A stretch of 64,000 bases of DNA, from NCBI RefSeq assembly GCF_000315485.1, contig NZ_JH992943.1, positions 329,594 to 393,593 on the forward strand, in the 5' to 3' direction. The stretch comes from Bacteroides oleiciplenus YIT 12058 (GTDB lineage: Bacteria; Bacteroidota; Bacteroidia; Bacteroidales; Bacteroidaceae). Below, in pieces: positions 8,993 to 17,804 of this stretch; within the stretch, counting starts at the first letter, position 1, and each line of letters opens with the position of its first letter. The translations under genes and the position numbers were made by a program. Under the pieces are notes generated by a model. It searched no databases and had not been told where the DNA came from. It was given only the letters and a program-made list of their open reading frames with translations.

Positions 8993-10687
8993 GTGGAAGC
9001 ATTAGATTGGATTGTAATCGGAGTCTTCGCCTTGGCTCTGATAGGTATTATTGTTTGGGTTGTCAAACAAAAACAGAACGACTCGGCAGATTATTTTCTG
9101 GGTGGACGTGACGCTACGTGGATTGCGATTGGTGCATCTATTTTCGCATCAAACATCGGTTCAGAGCACTTGATTGGTCTGGCAGGTGCAGGAGCTTCCA
9201 GTGGTATGGCCATGGCTCACTGGGAAATTCAGGGATGGATGATTCTTATTTTAGGATGGGTATTCGTGCCATTCTATTCAAGAAGTATGGTATACACAAT
9301 GCCAGAATTCCTGGAACGTCGTTATAATTCTCAATCACGCACCATATTGTCCGTAATTTCTTTAATCAGTTATGTACTGACTAAAGTAGCAGTTACGGTG
9401 TATGCCGGCGGTTTGGTGTTCCAACAGGTATTCGGCATTGAAGAACTTTGGGGAATTGACTTTTTCTGGATTGCAGCTATCGGTCTGGTTTTGATAACTG
9501 CATTATATACAATCTTTGGCGGCATGAAATCGGTGCTTTATACTTCTGTATTGCAGACACCGATTCTGTTATTGGGTTCACTGATCATCCTCGTACTTGG
9601 TTTCAAAGAACTGGGTGGATGGGACGAAATGATGAGAATTTGCGGTGCAGTGACTGTAAATGATCAAGGTAATACAATGACGGAATTAATCCGTAGCAAT
9701 AGTGACCCTAACTTCCCTTGGTTGGGAGCATTGATAGGCTCTGCCATCATCGGTTTCTGGTATTGGTGTACCGACCAGTTCATCGTACAACGTGTACTTT
9801 CAGGTAAGAACCAGAAAGAGGCACGCCGCGGTACTATTTTCGGTGCCTATCTGAAACTGTTGCCTGTATTCTTATTCCTGATTCCGGGTATGATTGCTTT
9901 TGCATTGCATCAGAAATATCTTGGTGCCGGCGGTGAAGGTTTCTTACCGATGCTGGACAATGGCGTGGCAAATGCCGATGCAGCTTTCCCGACATTGGTT
10001 GCAAAACTGTTGCCGGCAGGTGTTAAAGGCCTGGTAGTTTGCGGTATCCTGGCAGCTTTAATGAGTTCACTGGCATCTTTATTCAACTCTTCAGCTATGT
10101 TGTTTACAATTGACTTCTACAAACGCTTCAAACCGAAAACATCTGAGAAGAAACTGGTGGGTATCGGTCAGGCAGCAACTGTAGTGATTGTTATTCTGGG
10201 TATTTTATGGATTCCTATCATGCGTAGCGTGGGTGACGTGCTTTATACCTACTTGCAAGACGTACAATCTGTTTTGGCACCGGGTATTGCTGCAGCTTTC
10301 CTATTGGGTATCTGCTGGAAACGTACTTCTGCACAGGGTGGTATGTGGGGATTGATTGCCGGTATGGTTATTGGTCTGACACGTTTGGGAGCCAAAGTAT
10401 ATTATAGTAATGCAGGCGATGTAGCCGGTGGTACATTCAAATACCTGTTCTACGATATGAACTGGCTGTTCTTCTGCGGATGGATGTTCTTGTTCTGTAT
10501 CATTGTGGTTATTCTGGTCAGTCTGGCTACGAAAGCACCGTCGGCAGAAAAGATACAAGGGTTGGTATTCGGTACCTCTACTCCGGAACAATTAGCGGAA
10601 ACGCGTGTCAGCTGGAACCATTGGGATATAATCCATACGTTGATCATCTTGGGTATCACCGCTGCTTTCTATATCTATTTCTGGTAA
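8993..10687 (+). CDS. sodium/solute symporter (SSS family), probable L-arabinose importer
   Basis: A 564-residue polytopic inner-membrane protein of the sodium:solute symporter family (SGLT-like). It starts at GTG 8993 (MEALDWIVIG), which gives the usual N-terminus with the first membrane helix at once; no ATG fits better. Visible family features are the DYFLGGR segment, AIGASIFASNIGSEHLIGLA in the first core helix, ILAALMSSLASLFNSSAMLF, and WYWCTDQFIVQRVLSGKN. About 14 membrane helices can be traced. Its place between galM and araR-araD-araA-araB makes L-arabinose the likely substrate, which is inference. Confidence 0.9.
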   Translation: MEALDWIVIGVFALALIGIIVWVVKQKQNDSADYFLGGRDATWIAIGASIFASNIGSEHLIGLAGAGASSGMAMAHWEIQGWMILILGWVFVPFYSRSMVYTMPEFLERRYNSQSRTILSVISLISYVLTKVAVTVYAGGLVFQQVFGIEELWGIDFFWIAAIGLVLITALYTIFGGMKSVLYTSVLQTPILLLGSLIILVLGFKELGGWDEMMRICGAVTVNDQGNTMTELIRSNSDPNFPWLGALIGSAIIGFWYWCTDQFIVQRVLSGKNQKEARRGTIFGAYLKLLPVFLFLIPGMIAFALHQKYLGAGGEGFLPMLDNGVANADAAFPTLVAKLLPAGVKGLVVCGILAALMSSLASLFNSSAMLFTIDFYKRFKPKTSEKKLVGIGQAATVVIVILGILWIPIMRSVGDVLYTYLQDVQSVLAPGIAAAFLLGICWKRTSAQGGMWGLIAGMVIGLTRLGAKVYYSNAGDVAGGTFKYLFYDMNWLFFCGWMFLFCIIVVILVSLATKAPSAEKIQGLVFGTSTPEQLAETRVSWNHWDIIHTLIILGITAAFYIYFW

Positions 10688-10697
10688 AATATATATT

Positions 10698-11375
10698 ATG
10701 AATAAGTATTATAGTTCAAATCCAACCTTCTATGTTGGTATCGACTGTATAATCTTCGGTTTCAACGAAGGAGAACTGAACCTGCTGCTGTTAAAACGAA
10801 ACTTTCAGCCGGCAATGGGCGAATGGTCTCTGATGGGTGGATTTGTGCAACAAGGTGAAAGTGTGGATGACGCGGCCAAGCGTGTACTGGCAGAACTCAC
10901 CGGACTGGAAAATGTGTATATGGAGCAAGTAGCTTCGTTCGGCGAAGTAGAGCGTGACCCGGGAGAACGTGTTATTTCCATTGCTTACTATGCACTGATT
11001 AACATCAACGAGTACGACCGCGAATTGGTACATCAGCATAATGCTTATTGGGTAAACATCAACGAACTGCCTCCTTTGATTTTCGACCATCCGCTAATGG
11101 TGGAACAGGCACGGGAACTGATGCAACAAAAAGCATCTACAGAACCTATCGGTTTCAACCTGTTACCGAAGTTATTCACTCTGTCTCAACTGCAAAGTCT
11201 TTACGAGGCTATTTACGGTGAACAGATAGACAAACGTAACTTCCGTAAACGGATAGCCGAAATGGATTACATCGAGAAGACGGACAAGATTGATAAAACC
11301 GGTTCCAAACGTGGAGCTGCCTTGTACAAGTTCAATGAAAAGGCATACCGCAAGGCACCGAAATTTAAACTGTGA
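10698..11375 (+). CDS. araR: Nudix-family L-arabinose-responsive repressor AraR
   Basis: A 225-residue protein with an N-terminal Nudix-like domain (~10-140) and a C-terminal winged helix (~150-225, LSQLQSLYEAIYGEQIDKRNFRKRI region). The Nudix box is degenerate: after GGFVQQGES the segment reads RVLAELTGL where hydrolases have REUXEEXGU, so two acidic positions are lost and hydrolysis is unlikely. This is the arrangement of the Bacteroides AraR group (a branch of NrtR-like regulators), in which the Nudix fold senses L-arabinose and represses the ara operon. The gene is 10 bp after the symporter and 12 bp before araD, so it is part of the operon it controls; candidate operators lie at 7746-7786. 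Confidence 0.88.
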   Translation: MNKYYSSNPTFYVGIDCIIFGFNEGELNLLLLKRNFQPAMGEWSLMGGFVQQGESVDDAAKRVLAELTGLENVYMEQVASFGEVERDPGERVISIAYYALININEYDRELVHQHNAYWVNINELPPLIFDHPLMVEQARELMQQKASTEPIGFNLLPKLFTLSQLQSLYEAIYGEQIDKRNFRKRIAEMDYIEKTDKIDKTGSKRGAALYKFNEKAYRKAPKFKL

Positions 11376-11387
11376 TTTATTAATATT

Positions 11388-12071
11388 ATGTTGGAAGAAC
11401 TGAAAGAAAAAGTATTCCATGCCAACCTTGAATTGGTGAAGCATGGACTGGTTATATTCACCTGGGGAAATGTATCGGCTATCGACCGTGAGTCAGGGCT
11501 GGTGGTCATCAAACCCAGTGGCGTAAGTTATGACGATATGAAAGCGGAAGACATGGTAGTAGTCGACCTCGACGGGCGCGTGGTGGAAGGACGATTAAAA
11601 CCGTCATCGGATACACCGACGCACGTGGTTCTCTACAAGGCTTTCCCTGAAATCGGTGGTGTAGTACACACCCATTCTACTTATGCTACTGCCTGGGCAC
11701 AAGCCGGATGTGACATTCCGAATATCGGAACGACACATGCAGATTACTTCCACGATGCCATACCTTGCACGGCAGATATGACAAAGGAAGAAGTGGAAGG
11801 AGCCTATGAGATGGAAACAGGAAACGTTATCGTGAAGCGTTTCGAGGGATTGAATCCTGTACATACACCCGGAGTACTAGTGAAAAATCATGGTCCTTTC
11901 TCATGGGGAAAAGATGCGCACGATGCTGTACACAACGCAGTGGTGATGGAACAAGTGGCAAAGATGGCAAGCATAGCTTATGCAGCCAACCCTAATTTGA
12001 CTATGAACCCATTACTAATAGAAAAGCATTTCAACCGGAAACATGGGCCGAACGCTTATTATGGACAATAA
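11388..12071 (+). CDS. araD: L-ribulose-5-phosphate 4-epimerase
   Basis: A class II aldolase/adducin family protein of 227 residues, the usual AraD length. It converts L-ribulose 5-phosphate to D-xylulose 5-phosphate in the cytoplasm. Motifs seen are FTWGNVSAIDRESGLVVIKPSGV (phosphate/substrate loop, split here only for reading), VVHTHSTYATAWAQ with the zinc-binding His pair, IGTTHADYFHDAIPCT, and VKNHGPFSWGKDAHDAVHNA with the third zinc His. It sits directly between araR and araA. Confidence 0.96.
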   Translation: MLEELKEKVFHANLELVKHGLVIFTWGNVSAIDRESGLVVIKPSGVSYDDMKAEDMVVVDLDGRVVEGRLKPSSDTPTHVVLYKAFPEIGGVVHTHSTYATAWAQAGCDIPNIGTTHADYFHDAIPCTADMTKEEVEGAYEMETGNVIVKRFEGLNPVHTPGVLVKNHGPFSWGKDAHDAVHNAVVMEQVAKMASIAYAANPNLTMNPLLIEKHFNRKHGPNAYYGQ

Positions 12072-12105
12072 AGAAATAAATTAAAGAATTAAAAATTAAA
12101 TTATT

Positions 12106-13614
12106 ATGAACGCATTTGATCAATATGAAGTATGGTTCGTAACCGGAGCACAGCTCCTGTACGGAGGTGACGCAGTTATCGCAGTAGACGCACACAGTAA
12201 CGAAATGGTAGCCGGGCTGAATGCCAGTGGAAATCTGCCTGTTAAAGTGGTTTATAAAGGTACTGTAAATTCTTCCAAAGAAGTAACTGCCGCTTTCAAA
12301 GCTGCCAACAATGATGAGAAATGTATTGGTGTTATTACTTGGATGCATACTTTCTCTCCAGCAAAGATGTGGATTCACGGTTTGCAGGAACTGAAAAAAC
12401 CGTTGCTGCACTTCCATACACAATTCAATAAAGAGATTCCCTGGGATACAATGGATATGGACTTCATGAACTTGAACCAATCCGCTCACGGTGACCGCGA
12501 ATTCGGTCATATCGTAACCCGTATGCGTAAGAACCGCAAAGTGGTTGTAGGCCATTGGCAAGACGAAAAGGCACAAGGCCAGATTGCAGCATGGATGCGT
12601 GTTTGCGCTGGATGGGCTGATGCTCAGGATATGCTGATCATTCGCTTCGGCGACCAGATGAACAACGTTGCCGTGACAGATGGTGACAAGGTATCTGCTG
12701 AACAAGTACTGGGTTATCACGTAGACTATTGTCCGGTAAATGACCTGATGAAGTATTACAACGCGGTGGAAGACAAAGACGTACAGGCAATGGTAGATAC
12801 TTATTTCAAAGAGTACGATCATGCTCCCGAACTGGAAAAAGCCGGCACAGAAGCTTACGTAAAAGTATGGAACTCTGCAAAAGCAGAAATCGCACTCCGC
12901 CGTATTTTGAAGGATACAGGTGCAAAAGCATTTACTACTAACTTCAATGACCTGGGTGACTTCGACCAGATTCCCGGATTGGCATCACAGCGCCTGATGG
13001 AAGAAGGTTATGGTTTCGGCGCAGAAGGCGACTGGAAAACGGCTGCATTGTACCGTACTACTTGGTTCATGAGCCAGGGCATGCCGAAGGGATGTTCTTT
13101 CCTCGAAGACTATACACTGCACTTCGATGGCGAAAAGAGCGCTATCCTGCAAGCACACATGTTGGAAGTTTGTCCGCTGATTGCCGAAGCAAAACCAAAA
13201 TTGGAAGTACATCGTCTGAGTATCGGTATCGACAGCGAAACAGCACGCCTCGTATTCACCAGCAAGCAAGGTGAAGGTGTAGCTGCTACGATTGTTGACT
13301 TGGGCAACCGTTTCCGTCTTATCGTGAACAAGGTGGAATGTATCAAGAGCAAGCCGCTTCCGAAACTTCCTGTTGCCAGCGCATTGTGGATTCCGCAACC
13401 CAATCTCGAAGTAGGTGCCGCTGCATGGATATTGGCAGGTGGTACTCACCACACCAGCTTCTCATACGACTTGACAGTGGAATACTGGGAAGATTATGCA
13501 GAGATGGCAGGTATCGAAATGGTTGTTATCGACGAAAATACAACTATCAGCGAGTTCAAGAAAGAACTGCGTATGAATGAAGTATATTACATGTTGAACA
13601 AAGCACTTTGTTGA
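12106..13614 (+). CDS. araA: L-arabinose isomerase
   Basis: A 502-residue AraA protein, normal family length. It isomerises L-arabinose to L-ribulose in the cytoplasm with a divalent metal. Typical segments are the N-terminus EVWFVTGAQLLYGG, WMHTFSPAKMWI, LLHFHTQFNKEIPW, NQSAHGDREFG, VVGHWQDE and GGTHHTSFSYDL near the C-terminus; active-site Glu residues lie in MEEGYGFGAEGDWK. The stop codon lies just before the araB ATG (two bases apart), so the two are translated together. Confidence 0.97.
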   Translation: MNAFDQYEVWFVTGAQLLYGGDAVIAVDAHSNEMVAGLNASGNLPVKVVYKGTVNSSKEVTAAFKAANNDEKCIGVITWMHTFSPAKMWIHGLQELKKPLLHFHTQFNKEIPWDTMDMDFMNLNQSAHGDREFGHIVTRMRKNRKVVVGHWQDEKAQGQIAAWMRVCAGWADAQDMLIIRFGDQMNNVAVTDGDKVSAEQVLGYHVDYCPVNDLMKYYNAVEDKDVQAMVDTYFKEYDHAPELEKAGTEAYVKVWNSAKAEIALRRILKDTGAKAFTTNFNDLGDFDQIPGLASQRLMEEGYGFGAEGDWKTAALYRTTWFMSQGMPKGCSFLEDYTLHFDGEKSAILQAHMLEVCPLIAEAKPKLEVHRLSIGIDSETARLVFTSKQGEGVAATIVDLGNRFRLIVNKVECIKSKPLPKLPVASALWIPQPNLEVGAAAWILAGGTHHTSFSYDLTVEYWEDYAEMAGIEMVVIDENTTISEFKKELRMNEVYYMLNKALC

Positions 13615-13616
13615 TT

Positions 13617-15215
13617 ATGAAATCAGATGCAAAATCAACCATCGAAACAGGCAAAGCCATTCTTGGTATAGAGTTCGGTTCCACCCGAATAAAGGCTGTT
13701 TTGATTGACCAGGAAAACAAACCTATCGCTCAAGGAAGTCACACCTGGGAGAACCAGTTGGTTGACGGACTTTGGACGTATAGCGTTGAAGCTATCTGGT
13801 ATGGGCTGCAGGATTGCTACGCTAACCTTCGCTCGAATGTGAAGGACTTATATGACATAGAGATAGAAACGCTGGCGGCAATTGGTGTAAGTGCCATGAT
13901 GCATGGTTATATGGCATTCGATAAGAAAGAAGAGATTCTCGTTCCTTTCCGCACTTGGAGAAATACCAATACAGGCCAGGCAGCAGCTGCTTTATCAGAA
14001 CTATTTGTCTATAATATTCCTCTGCGATGGAGTATTTCTCACTTGTATCAGGCTATTTTGGACAACGAAGAACATGTCAAAGACATTGATTATCTGACAA
14101 CTCTTGCAGGTTATATCCATTGGCAGATGACAGGTCAAAAGGTGTTGGGTATAGGCGATGCATCAGGCATGCTCCCCATAGATCCGGCAACCAAGAATTA
14201 CTCTGCCGAAATGGTGGCTAAGTTCGACAAATTAATTGCCCCACAGGGATTTGACTGGAAACTACAGGACATTCTGCCAAAGGTATTGCCAGCCGGTGAA
14301 AATGCCGGTTTCCTCACACCCGAAGGAGCTAAAAAACTCGACGTATCAGGCCATCTGAAAGCAGGAATACCTGTTTGCCCACCCGAAGGGGATGCCGGTA
14401 CAGGCATGGTGGCAACCAACGCTGTGAAGCAGCGCACAGGAAACGTATCGGCAGGTACCTCATCATTCTCTATGATTGTATTGGAGAAAGACCTGTCAAA
14501 GCCTTACGAAGTGATTGATATGGTCACAACTCCTGATGGAAGCCCCGTAGCCATGGTACATTGCAACAATTGTACTTCCGACCTCAACGCATGGATCAAC
14601 CTGTTCAAAGAATACCAAGAACTGTTGGACATACCTGTAGATATGAACGAAGTATATGGAAAACTCTATAACCATGCTCTTACAGGCAATGCGGATTGTG
14701 GAGGTCTCATTTCATACAATTATATCTCAGGTGAACCAGTAATGGGATTTGCTGACGGAAGACCGATGTTGGTACGTTCGGCCAATGACAAGTTCACCCT
14801 GGCAAACTTCATGCGGACACATCTGTATGCTTCTGTCGGTGTTCTCAAGATTGGTAATGACATCCTTTTTAAAGAAGAAAAGGTCAAAGTGGATAGAATC
14901 ACAGGACACGGAGGACTGTTCAAGACCAAGAACGTAGGCCAAAGAGTACTTGCAGCAGCATTAAACTCACCGATTTCTGTTATGGAAACAGCAGGTGAAG
15001 GTGGTGCTTGGGGTATTGCCTTGCTGGGTTCTTACCTTGTGAATAATGAGAAGAAACAACCTCTTGATGCTTTCCTTGACGAACAGGTGTTCGGCGGAGA
15101 CGCAGGCGTTGAGATATCACCTACAGCTGAAGATGTAGAAGGCTTTAACGCATACATCGAAAACTACAAGGCGGCACTGCCCATCGAAGAAGCAGCGGTA
15201 AGATTCAAAAAGTAA
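13617..15215 (+). CDS. araB: ribulokinase of the FGGY family
   Basis: A 532-residue FGGY carbohydrate kinase. The open frame starts at a TTG inside araA, but the ATG at 13617 two bases after the araA stop is the clear start. The N-terminal ATP-site loop AILGIEFGSTRIKAVLID and the hinge PEGDAGTGMVATNAV are present, as are GNVSAGTSSFSMIVL and the C-terminal ETAGEGGAWGIALLGS. It phosphorylates L-ribulose to L-ribulose 5-phosphate. The protein is closer in overall look to the xylulokinase-like branch used as AraB in Bacteroides than to the enterobacterial AraB; the substrate call rests on operon position between araA and the arabinosidases. Confidence 0.92.
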   Translation: MKSDAKSTIETGKAILGIEFGSTRIKAVLIDQENKPIAQGSHTWENQLVDGLWTYSVEAIWYGLQDCYANLRSNVKDLYDIEIETLAAIGVSAMMHGYMAFDKKEEILVPFRTWRNTNTGQAAAALSELFVYNIPLRWSISHLYQAILDNEEHVKDIDYLTTLAGYIHWQMTGQKVLGIGDASGMLPIDPATKNYSAEMVAKFDKLIAPQGFDWKLQDILPKVLPAGENAGFLTPEGAKKLDVSGHLKAGIPVCPPEGDAGTGMVATNAVKQRTGNVSAGTSSFSMIVLEKDLSKPYEVIDMVTTPDGSPVAMVHCNNCTSDLNAWINLFKEYQELLDIPVDMNEVYGKLYNHALTGNADCGGLISYNYISGEPVMGFADGRPMLVRSANDKFTLANFMRTHLYASVGVLKIGNDILFKEEKVKVDRITGHGGLFKTKNVGQRVLAAALNSPISVMETAGEGGAWGIALLGSYLVNNEKKQPLDAFLDEQVFGGDAGVEISPTAEDVEGFNAYIENYKAALPIEEAAVRFKK

Positions 15216-15243
15216 TGATTCAGTTCAACTGATAACCATACAT

Positions 15244-15324
15244 TCTGTCATGCTGAGCGCAACCGAAGCATCTCTTCTCTCATCAAAAAGAGAATAGATC
15301 CTTCGACAAGCTCAGGATGACAGA
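15244..15324. repeat. REP-like imperfect palindrome
   Basis: The left end (tctgtcatgctgagcg, then cgaagcatct) and right end (agatccttcgacaagctc, then aggatgacaga) are imperfect reverse complements of each other, giving a ~28-bp stem around an A/T-rich centre. I know closely similar intergenic palindromes from many Bacteroidetes genomes, so this is probably one copy of a dispersed family. It lies between araB and the GH127 gene. Confidence 0.75.
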
Positions 15325-15384
15325 TAGTAATTCTTATTATATTTTTTGATACCTCTCCCCCACACTCAAAAAACCTAATACAAT

Positions 15385-17763
15385 ATGAAATTAACCCTTA
15401 CCTACCTATTACTTTTTTTCTCCCTTTTAACAGGGAAAGCCCAAAACCAACCCCAAGTCACTTATTTCCCCCTTCAGGCCGTCAATCTGTTGGAAAGTCC
15501 CTTTCTACAGGCTCAACAAACCGATTTGCATTACATTCTGGCTATGGAGCCGGACCGTCTGCTCGCCCCTTTCTTGCGTGAAGCCGGACTCGCTCCAAAA
15601 GCTCCCAGCTACACCAACTGGGAAAACACCGGACTGGACGGACACATCGGCGGACACTATATTTCCGCACTCTCCATGATGTACGCCGCCACCGGAGACA
15701 CAGCCGTATACAATCGGCTGAACTATATGCTGGACGAGCTACATCGTGCACAGCAAGCCGTAGGCACCGGCTTCATTGGAGGAACTCCCGGAAGCCTGCA
15801 ACTTTGGAAAGAAATTAAAGAAGGGAACATCCGCGCCGGAGGCTTTGACCTCAACAGCAAATGGGTGCCCCTATACAATATACACAAGACTTATGCCGGA
15901 CTCCGCGACGCTTACCTCTACGCCGGAAGCGACCTTGCCCGTGAAATGCTAATTGCTCTCACCGACTGGATGATAGGCATCACCGCCGGACTCACCGACC
16001 AGCAAATGCAAGATATGCTCCGTAGTGAACATGGCGGACTGAACGAAACATTTGCCGATGTAGCCGCAATCACAGGTGATAAGAAATACCTGGAACTGGC
16101 GCGCCGTTTCTCGCATAAAGTAATTCTCGATCCGCTTATCAAAGACGAAGACCGTCTGACAGGAATGCATGCCAACACACAGATACCCAAAGTAATTGGC
16201 TACAAACGCATTGCCGAACTTTCACAAGATGATAACGTGTGGAATCATGCTACCGAGTGGGATCATGCCGCCCGTTTCTTCTGGAATACTGTAGTCAACC
16301 ACCGTTCTGTTTGTATCGGTGGCAACAGCGTCCGCGAACATTTCCATCCGGCAAACGACTTCTCACCGATGCTCAATGACATAGAGGGACCGGAAACCTG
16401 CAACACTTACAACATGCTGCGCCTTACCAAGATGCTCTATCAGGATTCTCCCGACTCACGTTTTGCCGACTATTACGAACGTGCGCTCTATAATCATATT
16501 CTGGCATCGCAAGAACCGGATAAAGGCGGATTTGTCTACTTCACTCCTATGCGTCCCGGACACTACCGGGTTTATTCACAACCGGAAACATCTATGTGGT
16601 GCTGTGTAGGTTCCGGCTTGGAAAACCACACTAAATACGGAGAATTTATCTATGCACATCAGAAAGATACACTTTACGTCAATCTTTTCATTCCATCCCA
16701 ACTTACCTGGAAAGAAAAAGGAGTAAGTTTAGTGCAGGAAACACGTTTCCCCGACAACGGACAAGTGACATTGCGTATTGACAAAGCATCTAAAAAGGCT
16801 TTCACCATTAGTATACGCCAGCCGGAATGGGCCGATTCCTCCAAAGGATATAATCTGAAAGTAAACGGCAAAGAACAATCATCTGCTACAGCAACAAATA
16901 GCGGCTATCTATCGGTCAACCGAAAATGGAAAAAAGGAGATGTAGTAACCTTTACTCTTCCCATGCAGATAAAAATGGAGCAAATCCCTGATAAAGAGAA
17001 TTACTACGCATTCTTATATGGTCCCATCGTGCTTGCTGCTTCCACCGGCACCGAACACTTGGATGGGTTATATGCAGATGACAGCCGCGGCGGACATATC
17101 GCGCATGGCAAGCAAATCCCAGTATCAGAGATTCCCATGCTAATAGGAAATCCTGAAGCTATCAGTCAGTCTCTTCACAAAGAAAACAGTACTCAACTGG
17201 CATTCAACTACGACGGAAAGGTATATCCGGCATCCGGCAAAGCAATGAAACTAATTCCATTCTTCCGCCTGCACAATTCCCGCTATGCCGTTTATTTCCA
17301 TCAGGCCAGTGAAGAAGAACTCCAAACATTGCGGGAAGAAATGGTAGTAGCTGAAAAGAAAGCAAACGAGTTGGCCAATCAAACAGTCGACCTCATTTTC
17401 CCCGGAGAACAGCAACCGGAATCCGACCATGGTATTCAATATGATAAGTCAGAAACAGGCACACACAAAGACCGCCACTTCCGTCGTGCCAAAGGATGGT
17501 TCAGCTATAATCTAAAAGTGAAAGAAGAGGCAAGCCGGATAATGATTACCGCACAAAAAGAAGACCGCAATAAAGTAGTTATTCTTTTCAATGGTGAGAA
17601 ACTATCCACCAACCCGGTCATTAGTGAAGCAGACAAGGATGGTTTTATCACAATTTGCTATTCTCTGCCTCAGAAAATAGGAACAGGAACTTATCCGATA
17701 CGTTTCAGTCCCGACGGAACAGAATGGACGCCTGCCGTCTACGAAGTACGTTTATTGAAATAA
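15385..17763 (+). CDS. GH127 beta-L-arabinofuranosidase-type enzyme
   Basis: A 792-residue exported protein (signal MKLTLTYLLLFFSLLTGKAQ) of the GH127 family (formerly DUF1680). The (alpha/alpha)6 barrel covers ~30-430 with SGGH-like substrate segments (NTGLDGHIGGHYISALSMM, GGLNETFADVAAITGD). The zinc/thiolate catalytic set is visible: Glu337 and Cys339 in GPETCNTYNML, Cys406 and Cys407 in MWCCVGSGLENH; in the characterised family member the second-to-last Cys is the nucleophile. A beta-sandwich and a C-terminal discoidin-like stretch follow. It probably removes L-arabinofuranose side groups in the periplasm; its position after araB and before GH51 supports this. Confidence 0.92.
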   Translation: MKLTLTYLLLFFSLLTGKAQNQPQVTYFPLQAVNLLESPFLQAQQTDLHYILAMEPDRLLAPFLREAGLAPKAPSYTNWENTGLDGHIGGHYISALSMMYAATGDTAVYNRLNYMLDELHRAQQAVGTGFIGGTPGSLQLWKEIKEGNIRAGGFDLNSKWVPLYNIHKTYAGLRDAYLYAGSDLAREMLIALTDWMIGITAGLTDQQMQDMLRSEHGGLNETFADVAAITGDKKYLELARRFSHKVILDPLIKDEDRLTGMHANTQIPKVIGYKRIAELSQDDNVWNHATEWDHAARFFWNTVVNHRSVCIGGNSVREHFHPANDFSPMLNDIEGPETCNTYNMLRLTKMLYQDSPDSRFADYYERALYNHILASQEPDKGGFVYFTPMRPGHYRVYSQPETSMWCCVGSGLENHTKYGEFIYAHQKDTLYVNLFIPSQLTWKEKGVSLVQETRFPDNGQVTLRIDKASKKAFTISIRQPEWADSSKGYNLKVNGKEQSSATATNSGYLSVNRKWKKGDVVTFTLPMQIKMEQIPDKENYYAFLYGPIVLAASTGTEHLDGLYADDSRGGHIAHGKQIPVSEIPMLIGNPEAISQSLHKENSTQLAFNYDGKVYPASGKAMKLIPFFRLHNSRYAVYFHQASEEELQTLREEMVVAEKKANELANQTVDLIFPGEQQPESDHGIQYDKSETGTHKDRHFRRAKGWFSYNLKVKEEASRIMITAQKEDRNKVVILFNGEKLSTNPVISEADKDGFITICYSLPQKIGTGTYPIRFSPDGTEWTPAVYEVRLLK

Positions 17764-17804
17764 CAACTTACTACATTACAAACATCATATAACTAATAAC
17801 CATT

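Noticed and set aside
12031..12822. 263-codon minus-strand frame opposite araD/araA
   Set aside because: Shadow of araA codon usage; residue composition is odd (His, Cys, Val rich) and no domain is visible.
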